From assembly GCA_001940925.1 (NCBI GenBank), contig MSGZ01000021.1:145018-209017 (forward strand): a stretch of 64,000 bases of DNA, written 5' to 3'. Positions 1-10,283 of the stretch are shown here, in pieces; position 1 is the stretch's first letter, and the number at the start of each line of letters is the position of its first letter. Source of the stretch: Ruminococcus sp. Phil11 (GTDB taxonomy: Bacteria > Bacillota > Clostridia > Oscillospirales > Ruminococcaceae). The notes below the pieces were generated by a model. It was not told the origin of the DNA and searched no databases. It saw only the letters and a list, made by a program, of their open reading frames with translations. Position numbers and translations under genes: made by a program.

Positions 1-259
1 TCTGTACCTCCGGGACATAGACCTGCCCGATCCGGCAGACCCGCGCACAGAAATAATTGCAGAGGTCAGGCTTGTTGTAAGCCTCTGCCATGGCAAGGAT
101 TTCCTCCGGATATGGCACGGTTTTCTCATTCTCGATCTTTTCCAGCCTGTCCGGCGTGATGACCTTCAGCAGCTCACCGGCCTTTTCACGGGTCAGTCCC
201 AGCTCCTCACGCGCAAGCTGATACGGCGTTTTGTTCTGCTTCACGGATGCTCTGCCCAT
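1..259 (-). CDS. HTH (XRE-like) protein, 3' end outside window
   Basis: The reverse strand from the ATG at 259 reads MGRASVKQNKTPYQLAREEL and continues without a stop to the window edge, giving 86 codons. Residues 10-60 look like an XRE/Cro helix-turn-helix (LAREELGLTREKAGELL, then LEKIENEKTVPYP, the usual R/EKIE-N-x-x-x-P turn after the recognition helix). The ATG is preceded by GAGGTG with 5 bp spacing and by a good promoter at 309-337. It is probably a DNA-binding regulator; the C-terminal half, which would show partner domains or a metallopeptidase, is not in the window. Function beyond DNA binding cannot be inferred. Confidence 0.75.
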   Translation of the reverse strand, partial: MGRASVKQNKTPYQLAREELGLTREKAGELLKVITPDRLEKIENEKTVPYPEEILAMAEAYNKPDLCNYFCARVCRIGQVYVPEVQ

Positions 260-308
260 AATTTCACCTCAGTTCGTCCGGTATCATGCGGGTTCGGTCT
301 CTGCTGCT

Positions 309-337
309 ATTATAGCACGGAACGGATGAAATTGCAA
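309..337 (-). promoter_or_regulatory. Sigma-A type promoter of the HTH gene
   Basis: On the reverse strand TTGCAA (332-337), a 17-bp spacer and TATAAT (309-314), with TGC just before the -10. It lies about 50 bp upstream of the HTH start codon. Confidence 0.75.
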
Positions 338-346
338 TGGGCTTTC

Positions 347-385
347 GATAAAAAAGACAGCCGGCTTTTTCAGTCGGCTGTCTTT
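347..385 (-). terminator. Rho-independent terminator after the sigma/anti-sigma operon
   Basis: Inverted repeat AAAGACAGCCG / CGGCTGTCTTT (353-363 with 375-385) followed on the reverse strand by a run of T. It is 40 bp beyond the stop of the gene ending at 425. Confidence 0.85.
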
Positions 386-424
386 ATGTTTTCCTTTATG
401 ATTGTCAGCTGCGGGACTGCTGCC

Positions 425-2074
425 TTATTCCGCAGATTCCCATGTAATACAGGGCTGCTCCGGAATCGAATTGACCCATGCCGGATATTCCTGCGTGGAA
501 TCCAGATATTCCTTTAGGCTGTGTAGTCCGCTGTGTTCCGAAGCATCAGGATTGACCATGCTGTCATTCCACGCTGTCAGCACATTGTCCGGCAGTTCCT
601 CGGCGTAATGCGTTTCAGCAAATTTCACCTGCGTGTTTCCGATTTCCGACAGCGAATCCTTCGGAATCGTATAGAAATAATAGTAGTTGCTGCAAGTATT
701 GAAATGTCTGATAAAATCAACCGGCGGATCATCCAGAATGAATGCGGAAAAGTTCAGTGTCAGACTGTCGGCTGCTGTGATGCTGCCGCCGGTGCACTCG
801 AAATTATAATAGTTTTCCGGAAGCTGCAAATCCTTGAACGCAAAATAGAGCACATCATTTGTTTCAAACAGTTCCTCGTTTATGCCGAACTGACTGTACC
901 ATTCCGCTGCTTCCATTTCCATATAACCGCGGTCTGTTTCGTCAATCAGCGGCTGCAGATCATTCATACTGCGCAGCACCTTCGCTGTGCCTTTATCCGG
1001 TACGGTGGGACTTTCTGTATCGTCGCCGCCGAAACTAATCAGTTCTTCGAGCAGCGGAACTAGGTTTTCCGGCACTGTGTCCGGCTGCGGGTCAGCGTCT
1101 GCGGTGAGCGTTTCTTCCGCCGGTTCATCCGCAATGAGCCGGATGCCGGGTTCGCCGTTCGCAGTGATGAGCCAGCTGTTCTGTTCAACCAGATGAACAA
1201 ACCATTCAAGCCGTTCCGATTCAGCTTCCGGCGCATCCGTCAGGAAGGGTTCCAGCGGAATTTCGTCATACGAAGTGCTGACCTCCGTGATTTCCGGCAG
1301 CGCGCCCTCCGGAACCGCAAAGACAAATGCCGTATTCGGCTGTGCATACTGTCGTTTCTCTGTTTCAAAGTACCGTACAGCCTGCTCCGCATCCGTCAAT
1401 GCACCGATTTGCAGATGCAGCTTGCCGGACTGCGTCAGTGTTCCGGTGATCAAAGCGAGATCCTCCAGATTGTCTGGAACCTCCTGCATCGGAAGCCCGA
1501 TGAAATAGATGTCATATACTTCGTCGTCTTCTCCATAGACGAAGTGACGAATATTTCCGGGCTTTAAACGCCCCGTTTCCAATGGCGGCTGTTCTTCCCC
1601 TAATTCGTCGAGAAATGCATACAGTTTCGTATCTGCCGGAAGACAGTCATAATAACCGGCGAGGTCACTTTTATCTTCCCAGTGGAAAAATGTGCAGCCG
1701 TCCGGCACGATCCATGTATTCGCAGATACCTCTGTGACCGGTTCGTCAGGCTCGCTTTCTGCGAATCCCGCATCATTCTGCTGTGCACGGCGGACGGCTT
1801 CTCTGCCGACCGGCACCGCGACTGCCGTACACAGCACGACCGCCGCAGCGATCCCGGCTGTCCATGCCCGCAGGCGCGCCGGTGATTTTTCTGTCTTTTG
1901 CTTCATCGTCTGATTCCTCCTTTGCGTGATCACGGGTTTCACCGTCCGCGCAGGAGCATCGGTTTCCGGTTCCGCACCGGTCAGCGGAGCACCGCTTTTC
2001 TGCCATTCGTCCAGTTCATCCAGCAGGTCCTGCGGCAGACTGCCCAGTGCCTGAATGAGATCCTGCTCTTTCAT
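425..2074 (-). CDS. Anti-sigma-factor-like single-pass membrane protein
   Basis: 549 residues. A cytoplasmic N-terminal region of about 65 residues is followed by one membrane segment (residues 69-90, AGIAAAVVLCTAVAVPVG) and a large acidic extracytoplasmic region with no family I recognise. The start ATG overlaps the stop of the upstream ECF sigma gene (ATGA), so the two are translationally coupled; this arrangement is typical of a sigma factor and its membrane-bound antagonist. A second pair of the same build lies at 20442-22186. I infer, without a recognised anti-sigma domain, that the N-terminal segment binds the sigma factor and the outside domain senses an unknown signal. Confidence 0.7.
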   Translation of the reverse strand: MKEQDLIQALGSLPQDLLDELDEWQKSGAPLTGAEPETDAPARTVKPVITQRRNQTMKQKTEKSPARLRAWTAGIAAAVVLCTAVAVPVGREAVRRAQQNDAGFAESEPDEPVTEVSANTWIVPDGCTFFHWEDKSDLAGYYDCLPADTKLYAFLDELGEEQPPLETGRLKPGNIRHFVYGEDDEVYDIYFIGLPMQEVPDNLEDLALITGTLTQSGKLHLQIGALTDAEQAVRYFETEKRQYAQPNTAFVFAVPEGALPEITEVSTSYDEIPLEPFLTDAPEAESERLEWFVHLVEQNSWLITANGEPGIRLIADEPAEETLTADADPQPDTVPENLVPLLEELISFGGDDTESPTVPDKGTAKVLRSMNDLQPLIDETDRGYMEMEAAEWYSQFGINEELFETNDVLYFAFKDLQLPENYYNFECTGGSITAADSLTLNFSAFILDDPPVDFIRHFNTCSNYYYFYTIPKDSLSEIGNTQVKFAETHYAEELPDNVLTAWNDSMVNPDASEHSGLHSLKEYLDSTQEYPAWVNSIPEQPCITWESAE

Positions 2075-2628
2075 AAGAAACCCTCCTCCTTCAGAAATGT
2101 ACGCATCTTTTCCTTTGTTCGCTTGAGGATCATTTTCACGCGCCCGACCGTCGAGCCGTGCGCCGCGGCGATCTCCGCGATCGGCTGCATCGAATAATAC
2201 CGCGACAGAAAGACATTTCTGTGCTCCTTCGGCAGCGAGCGCAGGAACCGTTCCACAGCTTCCTGCAGTGCAATTTTGTCCAGATGCGATTCCAGATCTT
2301 CGTCTGATGTGAGATAGGGTGACAGTTCATCGAGTGCCGCTGCAAACTCTCCGCCGCCGCGCTTTGCCGTGCGGATCGCAGAAAGCCTGTCCAGTGCAAG
2401 ATTCCGCGTGATGCGCGAAACGAACGCCGTCAGGGAGCGCGGTTCCGCAGGCGGGATCGCATTCCAGAGCTTCATCAGGACATCGTTTGTGCATTCCTCC
2501 GCATCCTGTCGATCGCCCAGGATCCGGTATGCCATGGTGCTGCAGAGCTTGCCGTACTGCGCCTCCGCGGCACTTAACGCGCGCTCATCACGCAGCAGAA
2601 ACATCTGCAGAAGCTCTTGTTCCGTCAT
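2071..2628 (-). CDS. ECF-type RNA polymerase sigma factor
   Basis: 185 residues. Region 2 is seen as RILGDRQDAEECTNDVLMKLWNAIPP (the conserved D-A-E-E-C-x-N-D core) and region 4 as ALPKEHRN-like LPKEHRNVFLSRYY followed by an HTH (IAEIAAAHGSTVGRVKMIL). A longer reading starts at 2649, but the ATG at 2628 has a perfect AAAGGAGGG ribosome site made from the bases of the longer reading, so 2628 is preferred. It belongs to a Firmicutes family of short sigma factors paired with downstream membrane proteins. An ECF-type promoter at 2675-2702 suggests positive autoregulation. Confidence 0.9.
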   Translation of the reverse strand: MTEQELLQMFLLRDERALSAAEAQYGKLCSTMAYRILGDRQDAEECTNDVLMKLWNAIPPAEPRSLTAFVSRITRNLALDRLSAIRTAKRGGGEFAAALDELSPYLTSDEDLESHLDKIALQEAVERFLRSLPKEHRNVFLSRYYSMQPIAEIAAAHGSTVGRVKMILKRTKEKMRTFLKEEGFL

Positions 2629-2674
2629 GCGGGATCCCTCCTTTCTCACGGGATGACTGCCCTTCTCACTTTAT

Positions 2675-2702
2675 CCGACGGCAAATGAAGGGCAAAGGTA
2701 AC
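2675..2702 (-). promoter_or_regulatory. Putative ECF sigma-dependent autoregulatory promoter
   Basis: Reverse strand GTTACC (2697-2702), 16 bp, CGTCGG (2675-2680), 47 bp before the sigma start. It matches the AAC...CGTC pattern of Bacillus ECF promoters and closely resembles the promoter of the second sigma operon at 20380-20407. Confidence 0.6.
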
Positions 2703-2757
2703 GGGAATCGGATTTTTTTATTTGCGATACAGCGGCGGTATACGCCGGGGCAGAATC

Positions 2758-2787
2758 ATTATAGCACGGGAATGCCTGCAAAGTCAA
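2758..2787 (-). promoter_or_regulatory. Sigma-A type promoter of the sigma/anti-sigma operon
   Basis: Reverse strand TTGACT (2782-2787), 18-bp spacer, TATAAT (2758-2763) with TGC in front. It lies 55 bp upstream of the ECF-type promoter, giving the operon a housekeeping and an autoregulatory start. Confidence 0.7.
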
Positions 2788-2810
2788 ATATACAGCATTT
2801 TCCGGCAAAC

Positions 2811-2843
2811 GAAAAGCAGCACCTGAGATCAAGGTGCTGCTTT
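2811..2843 (-). terminator. Terminator downstream of enolase
   Basis: Perfect 12-bp inverted repeat AAAGCAGCACCT / AGGTGCTGCTTT with a 7-nt loop, followed on the reverse strand by TTTTC. It sits 140 bp after the enolase stop, just upstream of the sigma operon promoter. Confidence 0.75.
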
Positions 2844-2983
2844 CTGAAATACGGAAAGAGATATCAGTCCAGAGCCCATTCTGTGCTTTCGGTCTGGAGC
2901 CTTGTCATCTGTGTGAAAATGCCGTTCTGCTGCAGGGGTGCTGCGGGTACCGGCTTCGGCGACTCTGCCGCGCGCTCTGATCG

Positions 2984-4339
<1,356 letters not shown>

Positions 4340-4364
4340 TCATGTAATACCCGTGCGCAGACCC

Positions 4365-4399
4365 GCAAGGCAAAAGGCTCGCACTTCCTCTTGCCTTGC
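4365..4399 (-). promoter_or_regulatory. Hairpin in the enolase 5' leader
   Basis: Perfect 9-bp arms GCAAGGCAA / TTGCCTTGC (4365-4373, 4391-4399) with a 17-nt loop, inside the roughly 155-nt untranslated leader. There is no U-run, so it is not a terminator; it could stabilise or regulate the transcript. Confidence 0.5.
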
Positions 4400-4425
4400 C
4401 GAAAGGAGTCTGCTGATCTATTCGC

Positions 4426-4441
4426 GTTAGCATATGCTAAC
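4426..4441. promoter_or_regulatory. Operator-like palindrome at the enolase start site
   Basis: GTTAGCATATGCTAAC is a perfect 16-bp palindrome covering approximately +1 to +16 of the enolase promoter. The position suits a repressor. The regulator is unknown. Confidence 0.6.
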
Positions 4442-4447
4442 TATTAT

Positions 4448-4476
4448 ATTATAGCATATACATGCAAATTTGTCAA
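4448..4476 (-). promoter_or_regulatory. Consensus sigma-A promoter of enolase
   Basis: Reverse strand TTGACA (4471-4476), 17-bp spacer, TATAAT (4448-4453), with TGC before the -10: a fully consensus promoter, in line with high glycolytic expression. Confidence 0.9.
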
Positions 4477-4523
4477 TACGGTTAGATTTGCCTGCCTGAT
4501 CAAATCAGCGGTCATTCGATGAA

Positions 4524-4727
4524 GATTTATTCAAACAAAAGTGCCTGCAATATATCACATTTGACGGTTCGGGTCATCGGCGGGAGCGGCGCATTCCCAT
4601 TCCGGAAGATTCCTTTTATTTTTTTGCAGGAAAGGGCGATAAGAACGGAACGGCGGCGATCAAACGAAGCATCTGGCCGAGTGCGCGAGTAATTGTGAAC
4701 CCGTTTGAAGTGTCTGAACAGCTTTGA
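4524..4727 (+). pseudogene. C-terminal gene fragment, first remnant of the decayed island
   Basis: No start codon is available, but the frame from 4524 to the TGA at 4725 reads like protein (YITFDGSGHRRERRIPIPED, then FYFFAGKGDKNGTAAIKRSI, ending NPFEVSEQL). It is AT/GC-neutral and lies directly before the GTPase remnants, so it is probably the tail of another member of the same lost operon. I do not recognise the family. Confidence 0.45.
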
Positions 4728-4854
4728 AGGTTGTCAGGCGGACTGAAACAGCCGAAATTCGTTTCTTTTGAATAAAAACCTATTGACTTTCGCGTCTGAA
4801 ATGTAACATAATATAACTACTATATTGATTGGCAATCGCAAAGGGGTAAGCGTC

Positions 4855-6027
4855 ATGGCAAATGAGAAGCATGGGCGATGAGTACTGCTTGATTCCATTA
4901 CAATTGCACTTTTGGATCCGTATTCTCTGAATCCGGTGGCCGGAGAACGTGAACATGACGATATGCGCATTGCCAAAATGGATATTGATGCGCTGACTTC
5001 GCGTCTGATCGCGGCACTGTAAAAGGTTCCGGATGTTCCGCGCAAAGGCAGAAAATTTGCGCTCCCGGTCGCCGTTTGTATCAATAAGGTAGATACCCTT
5101 TCCCTTCGGAACAAAATCGGCATTCCGGCTTCGGAGCGTTTGATGCAGCTGCATTCTGACCAGTTCAAGAGCAGATATGATGCAATGGATTATCTTTGCC
5201 GTGCGTTCATGTGTATCAACGGCAAAGGAAATGCCGTCATGGTCATAGATCAGAATTTCTCAACTGTGCACTATTTTTCCTGTTCGTCTATGGGATATGT
5301 CCCGCAGGGCGGACAGCGGATCCGGTTTACGCCGGAGAATGTGGAAGCTGCGGTATACTGGCTGTTTTTCCGTGCGGACAAACGCTTTGACAGGGTCTTC
5401 CGTGATTATGATATCCCCGACATCAGGGAAGAAAAAAAGGAACTCGGCCGAAAGCAGCATAATTATTTTCAGGAGATTGAAAACGACATGATCACGATCG
5501 GCGGCAAAGATTATATCAAGCAGATGACAGAGGTTATCTCAAACAGAGATGATGCACAGAGCATATTGGCAGCATTCTGTGATGAGAATGATATTCAGCT
5601 GCCAAAGAAAATTGCGCAGCAGGGAATGTGTCCGTTCTGCAATCAGCTTTTTCAGAAGGATAACGGAAAGATTCCGCAAAGCTGCCCGGTCTGCCGCAAG
5701 TCCTTTTTGTTAAACTGTCCCAAATGCGGCAGGGAGGTCAATTACGCAGAGGTTCGTGTATGCACCTGCGGATTTCATACAGACCATTATCCGCGTTTGG
5801 CCAAGAAGTGCGAGGAAGCACGTGTATTTATCAGCACACTGAATTTTTCTTTTGCCGAAAGCCGGATTGCTGAAGTCCAGGCAATATGGAATAATTATCC
5901 GCTGCTGGATGAAATTACACAGGAACTGAAAAAAAGACGAGAAGAAGCCGGTGCGTTCATAACAAGACTGAATGAATGTCTGAAAGCACATAAATTCCAG
6001 AGTGCGCATACTGTGACCGCTCACTGA
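4855..6027 (+). pseudogene. Decayed GTPase C-terminal half joined to a zinc-ribbon protein
   Basis: In one frame, interrupted by TGA at 4879 and TAA at 5020, the sequence reads as the back half of a P-loop GTPase: LLDSITIALLDPYSLNPVAG, then LPVAVCINKVDTLSL, where NKVD is the G4 guanine-specificity motif. The Walker A part is absent. After about residue 85 of the open part the protein continues into a Cys-rich segment (CPFCNQLF, CPVCRKSF, CPKCGREV, CTCGF) typical of tandem zinc ribbons, then a charged helix. An ATG at 5143 and TTG at 5140 allow 295 codons, but they fall in mid-domain. The family resembles the TRAFAC-type GTPase proteins found with zinc-ribbon and helical partners in bacterial conflict-type operons (inference). 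A plausible promoter lies near 4792. Confidence 0.7.
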
Positions 6028-6029
6028 AC

Positions 6030-7252
6030 CGTGGGATCCCGTATTATTATGCCGTCTACGCGGTTCGCGGTGCGAATCATTCGCAGATCACTTGTTCAGA
6101 AAAGCCTGTTCTTTTGTTTCCGAATATTTCAGATATGCATATTCTGCCGGCCGAGTCATCCCTGCAGGTCTCATGGAACACGAATATCGGCGATCTGAAG
6201 GTAGAAGTTTTCCGCGTTGAATCGGAAAGCGTGCGTCAGTACGGTGCCGGTATGCCAATAAGAAGTGTCACTAAAAATAGCTTTGAAGACAGTGGTCTCC
6301 ATCTCGGACGGCGGTATTTTTACAATGTATTTCTTACGGCCCAAATCAAAAATGAAAAGAGAGTTTCACGGGCATTCCCGGTTACGGCGTCTCCGATCAA
6401 AATCAGCGAACCGATTTCTTTTTTTCTTGAACAGGATGACAGCGGAACTGTGCTTATGAAGCTTAACCGTGAACCTGAGCCGGATGAAAAGATCGTATTC
6501 TATCGCTGCGATCAGCCGACAGCCCTGCCGAATGATCGTATTACGACCGTCCCGAAACTGATCAGTGAATTGCGGCTGCAGCAGATCGGTGTCAAAAAAG
6601 AAGAAGACGGTTCCTATTCGTTCAAGCCTGAAAAAAATGAAAAGGGCTATGTTTATGCTGTTGCCGTTCGCGGCGATACAGCTGTGATCGGTACGGAAGA
6701 ATATTACGAAAACCTCGAGACCATTGAAGTTATCAATCAGCGCAGTGACGGCGTGAATATGTTTCTGGAACTGAAAAAATGGCCGGAAACAAGATCCAGA
6801 TCAATGCGCTGACATATAAAGCGGAGCATATCAAAATCCCGTATCAGAATAAAGGTGTATTGTATGCAGCCGGCTTTGTCAGAGGTGCCAACGGTCATAC
6901 CCGTATATTCCGGACAAAAATCGGAAAAGAAGAGAAGCTTCGGATCAGCTACAATTTTGCCAAAGGATTGTTTTCCGGGCGGAAACTGATTATTCATTCC
7001 TCAGAAGCAGAAGAATTGCCGGAAATGTTATTGGTCTACCGGGAATCATATCCACCATCCGGCTCTGAAGATGGAACAGTGCTGCTGGAAATTGCCAAAC
7101 AGGGAAAGAGCAAGTCTTTTGAAATACCGATCAGAAACAAGCCCAATGCACGGAAGGGCGTAAAAATCTGCGGCAAACTATTTCTCAAGGATCCGTCTTT
7201 GAATGACCGTTATCTGATTATGATCGAAGAAGGACATACAATGGAGCTTTAA
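6030..7252 (+). pseudogene. Decayed fibronectin-III-like protein, frameshifted
   Basis: The frame from 6030 reads PYYYAVYAVRGANHS, the typical C-terminal strand of an FN3-like domain, followed by LLFPNISDMHILPAESSLQV and a second similar unit (HLGRRYFYNVFLTAQIKNEK), ending at 6812. The protein then continues in another frame from about 6779 (KIQINALTYKAEHIKIPYQN, VLYAAGFVRGANGHTRIF) to the TAA at 7252. A one-base change near the A-run at 6771-6785 explains the switch. There is no proper start: the first codons overlap the tail of the preceding remnant in a different frame. It is probably the FN3/zinc-ribbon partner of the GTPase operon, now broken. Confidence 0.65.
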
Positions 7253-7283
7253 GTGATGTTTTTACCGCATAGGGAGAATGTAT

Positions 7284-7967
7284 ATGAGTATCCTTTCAAA
7301 AAAAGCAACCTGTTCGTATTGTAATGCGACATATCCTGAAAGTGATGCGGAATGGCGATGCAATTCGATCGAATGCACGGCAGCCGGCCAACTGGAGGCT
7401 GATCCTGTTTTCTACGAGCACCACAAATCTGTTACACAAGTCAAGCTGCCGCGGATTATCCCCAATCCAACATTTCAAAAAGGCATAGCAGTCTGTGAAA
7501 AATGCGGAAAAGCGAACAGCATCCGCATCTGCAAAAACTGCCATAGCGAAATGCCCGAGGTGCATGAGAGTCTGCTCGGTATGAATATTATTTGCCCTTA
7601 TTGCTTCAACAGGTTTGCAGAAGGCTATGTTCAATGGCGGTGCAATCAGTATCAATGCAGCAAGAGCGAAAATCTGGAACTGGATTCACAGTTTTTTATT
7701 TATCACAAGTCTGCTGCACCACGCCAGCCGCATATCATCCCGAAACCGGCTGTGAAAAACGGCTATGCAAAATGTGATAAATGCGGAGGAGATACGAATG
7801 TCCGTATCTGCCCGGTCTGCCACAGCAAACTGCCCGATTCCAAGGAGAATATTATCATCTCAATCGTTGGTGTACCGGGTGCCGGTAAAAGCTATTACGT
7901 AGGCACACTTCTTCGTCAGCTTAGAATGCATATTAACCGATTTTGGCTGAGTGTGCAGATATCGTAA
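7284..7967 (+). pseudogene. Zinc-ribbon + P-loop N-terminus of a truncated GTPase
   Basis: ATG at 7284 with AGGGAG 7 bp upstream. Residues 1-195 contain two homologous modules with paired Cys motifs (CSYCNATYPESDAEWRCNS, CEKCGKANSIRICKNCHSEM; then CPYCFNRFAEGYVQWRCNQ, CDKCGGDTNVRICPVCHSKL). These are followed by IISIVGVPGAGKSYYVGTLL, a clear Walker A (GxxGxGKS). The reading frame ends about 25 residues later, where the rest of the G domain should be; the downstream frame resumes in an unrelated helical protein. I read this as an internal deletion in a TRAFAC/P-loop GTPase gene. A 5' part like this one would complete the headless GTPase at 4855. Confidence 0.7.
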
Positions 7968-8971
7968 AAAACCGTATTTTACAGTCAAGCATTACACCCG
8001 AGGAGACATATGCAGAAGCCGGACACTTCAGCGCATTTCGGCGGCTGCTCTGCAAGATCCTGTCCGGAAGCAAAAAACGAAGCGAGTATTTAGAATATTT
8101 TATTTCCGCATTCGATTTTTTGCAGGTGAAGACCAGTCTTCTGGATGCGCTGTACGCAGAAGCGGATGAGACCGGAAGACAGGAGATCGTATCACAAGCT
8201 GTGAAGCTGATGAAATCAGAGCGGCAGGATGAGGCACCCGCTGCCATGCATGCACTTGCAGACAAGCCGCTCCGCGATCCGGCAGTTCATCGCTTTTTCA
8301 AGACGCTCTGTGAGGATGAAAGCATCGGCTTTTCAGAGATACAGCAGCATATGGAGATCCTGTTCGGCAGTGACAGCCGCTGCGCAGCGGCTTACGGAAA
8401 AGAAGGCTTTGAATGTCTGCGCGAAAAAATGGTTTTGTCTGAGTCACCGGAACAGGCAATGGATAATATCTTTGCAGTCCATGACTTTACCAATGAGATC
8501 GGACTGCAGGACAGCGATGCGGCGGAAATGCTGTATCAGGCTTATCTGGAGTTAGCATACGAAAAAACCAATTGGTATGATCTTGATGCCGCGCGTTTCA
8601 AACAGCTCGAAACACTGCGCAATGCAGTGCTGGCTCTTGAGGGCACAGACAGCAGCAAATCAAAATTTCACAATCTGCAGTGGATGCAGCAGATAAAAAT
8701 CTGTACCAAGCATCCGGACAGAACGGATTTTCTCACATCCGTTCACAGCCCGTTTTCGTTTGAAGATGAAAATGCTGTAATACATCATCGGATTATTGAA
8801 AAACGGATCATTGAGTGCTTCTATTTTACCACTTTTACGCTGTTTTGTACAGTGGCGGATGTTTCAGTTTTGCGGAATCAGGATATATTCAAAACAACAA
8901 GAAAGCTGTGCCTCCGCGCATTACTTCGACCAAGTGACATGATTACTCATCCGGTGTGTTGGGGCAGATAG
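7943..8971 (+). pseudogene. Headless alpha-helical GTPase-associated-like protein
   Basis: Open from a stop at 7934 to the TAG at 8969, but the only starts (TTG at 7943) lie in the middle of a domain and without a ribosome site. The sequence is helical and charged (AECADIVKNRILQSSITPEE, SGSKKRSEYLEYFISAFDFL, AARFKQLETLRNAVLALEG) and ends in a hydrophobic stretch (CFYFTTFTLFCTVADVSVL). Another frame after 8941 still reads protein-like (YSSGVLGQIAGYSYEVINDC), showing further frameshifting up to about 9080. From position next to the GTPase remnants it may be the C-terminal part of a GTPase-associated protein; this is inference from context only. Confidence 0.55.
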
Positions 8972-9136
8972 CCGGCTATTCGTATGAGGTTATCAATGAC
9001 TGTACAGACTCGACGACACTTTACGGGATACTTCGTCTTAGGCGCACTTCCTGTTCTGACAGAGTCCTGAATCCGTGAGGCGGATTGCTTGAAATGGGCG
9101 AAAAGCCACACAGCTTCAGGTTTCAGATAACTGTAT

Positions 9137-9180
9137 AAAAAAGCCATGGTGCTACTGATGTATCCATCAGCAACACCATG
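9137..9180 (-). terminator. Terminator of the ABC exporter remnant
   Basis: 16-bp hairpin with two G-U pairs (9145-9160 with 9165-9180, loop GATA on the reverse strand) followed by GCTTTTTT. It is 24 bp beyond the stop of the ABC gene. Confidence 0.85.
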
Positions 9181-9203
9181 ACCGGATGACGCTGTCATAT
9201 GGT

Positions 9204-10283
9204 TTAGTGCTGGAGTGCCCAGAGTGCTGCATATTTACCGCCGCTTTGCAGCAGCTCATCGTGTGTTCCGTGCTCTGCGATTCTGCCGTGATCCATGACA
9301 TAGATCTGATCGCAGTTTTTGACAGTCGAAAGGCGGTGTGCAATCATCAGACAAGTGAGCCCTTTCAGCGAAAAGACGGCTTCTTTGATTGAATTTTCCG
9401 TTTCCGAATCGAGATTGCTGGTCGCCTCATCAAGAATCAATATATCAGGCTTCTGCAAAACTGCCTGTGCGATCGCGAGACGCTGACGCTGACCGCCGGA
9501 GAGATCTGAACCATTTTCAAGCAGAACAGTCTGATAACCATCTGTCTTCTGGTCGATAAACTGTTCTGCACTGAATTTGCGGCAGACCGTTGAGATTTGA
9601 TCGGCATCTGCATCGGAGCAAAGCGTCAGATTATTGCGAATGCTGTCAGAGAACAGGAATGGTGTTTGTGAGACATAGGCGATATTTCTGCGCAGACTGT
9701 TGAGCCGGATGGCACTGAGCGGCTTGCCGTTCAGGTTGATGTTTCCGTCCGCCATAGCGATGAAGCGCAGCAGCATACGGGCGAGAGTCGTTTTCCCGCT
9801 GCCGGATTCTCCCACAATTCCGATTTTCTGTCCGGCTGTGATTTTCATGCTGATATCCTGCAGGGCAGGCGTTTGACCGCCGTAGCTGAAATGAATATTC
9901 TGCATTTCGAGTGTGTGAATATCCTGAAGCGTGTCACCTTCCTCTATGTTTTCGGACTGTTCACTCAGTATTTCACCGATGCGATCCAGTGAGGCGAATG
10001 CACCCTCCAGCATAGGCTGCATCTGCACCATATTTTTGACGGGCTGGATAAAGGAGGAGAACAGAAAATAAAATGTAATCAGACCGCCCATCGTCAGATC
10101 GCCTGTGAAGATCTGCATGATCCCTGCGAGGATCAGAGAAACTGTGCAGATTGCTTCGATGACTGCAGAAAGTGTCGATTGCTTGATGCAACGGGTGTAG
10201 CATCTGCCGTAACGCCAGTGCTCATACATCAGGCGTGCGTGAGCAACGCCGACGGTGTAGACCGGAACCCAACCGAGACACAT
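9204..10283 (-). pseudogene. N-terminally truncated ABC exporter (bacteriocin/peptide type)
   Basis: 359 residues. The ATPase domain is complete: Walker A GESGSGKTT (158-166), Q-loop YVSQTPFLFSDS, signature LSGGQRQRLAIAQAV, Walker B ILILDEATSNLD and H-loop AHRLS. Only the last two membrane helices remain in front (AVIEAICTVSLILAGIMQIF, GGLITFYFLFSSFIQPVKN), so 200-350 residues of the membrane domain, and any C39 peptidase domain, are missing. Exporters with the segment IQPVKNMVQMQPMLE belong to the lantibiotic/bacteriocin processing-transport group. The start codon is formal. It is most likely a dead gene next to the decayed island, although the nucleotide-binding domain could still be made. 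Confidence 0.8.

Noticed and set aside
8947..9198. 83-codon reverse-strand frame downstream of the ABC exporter remnant
   Set aside because: It reads through the terminator hairpin of the ABC gene and has no signals.
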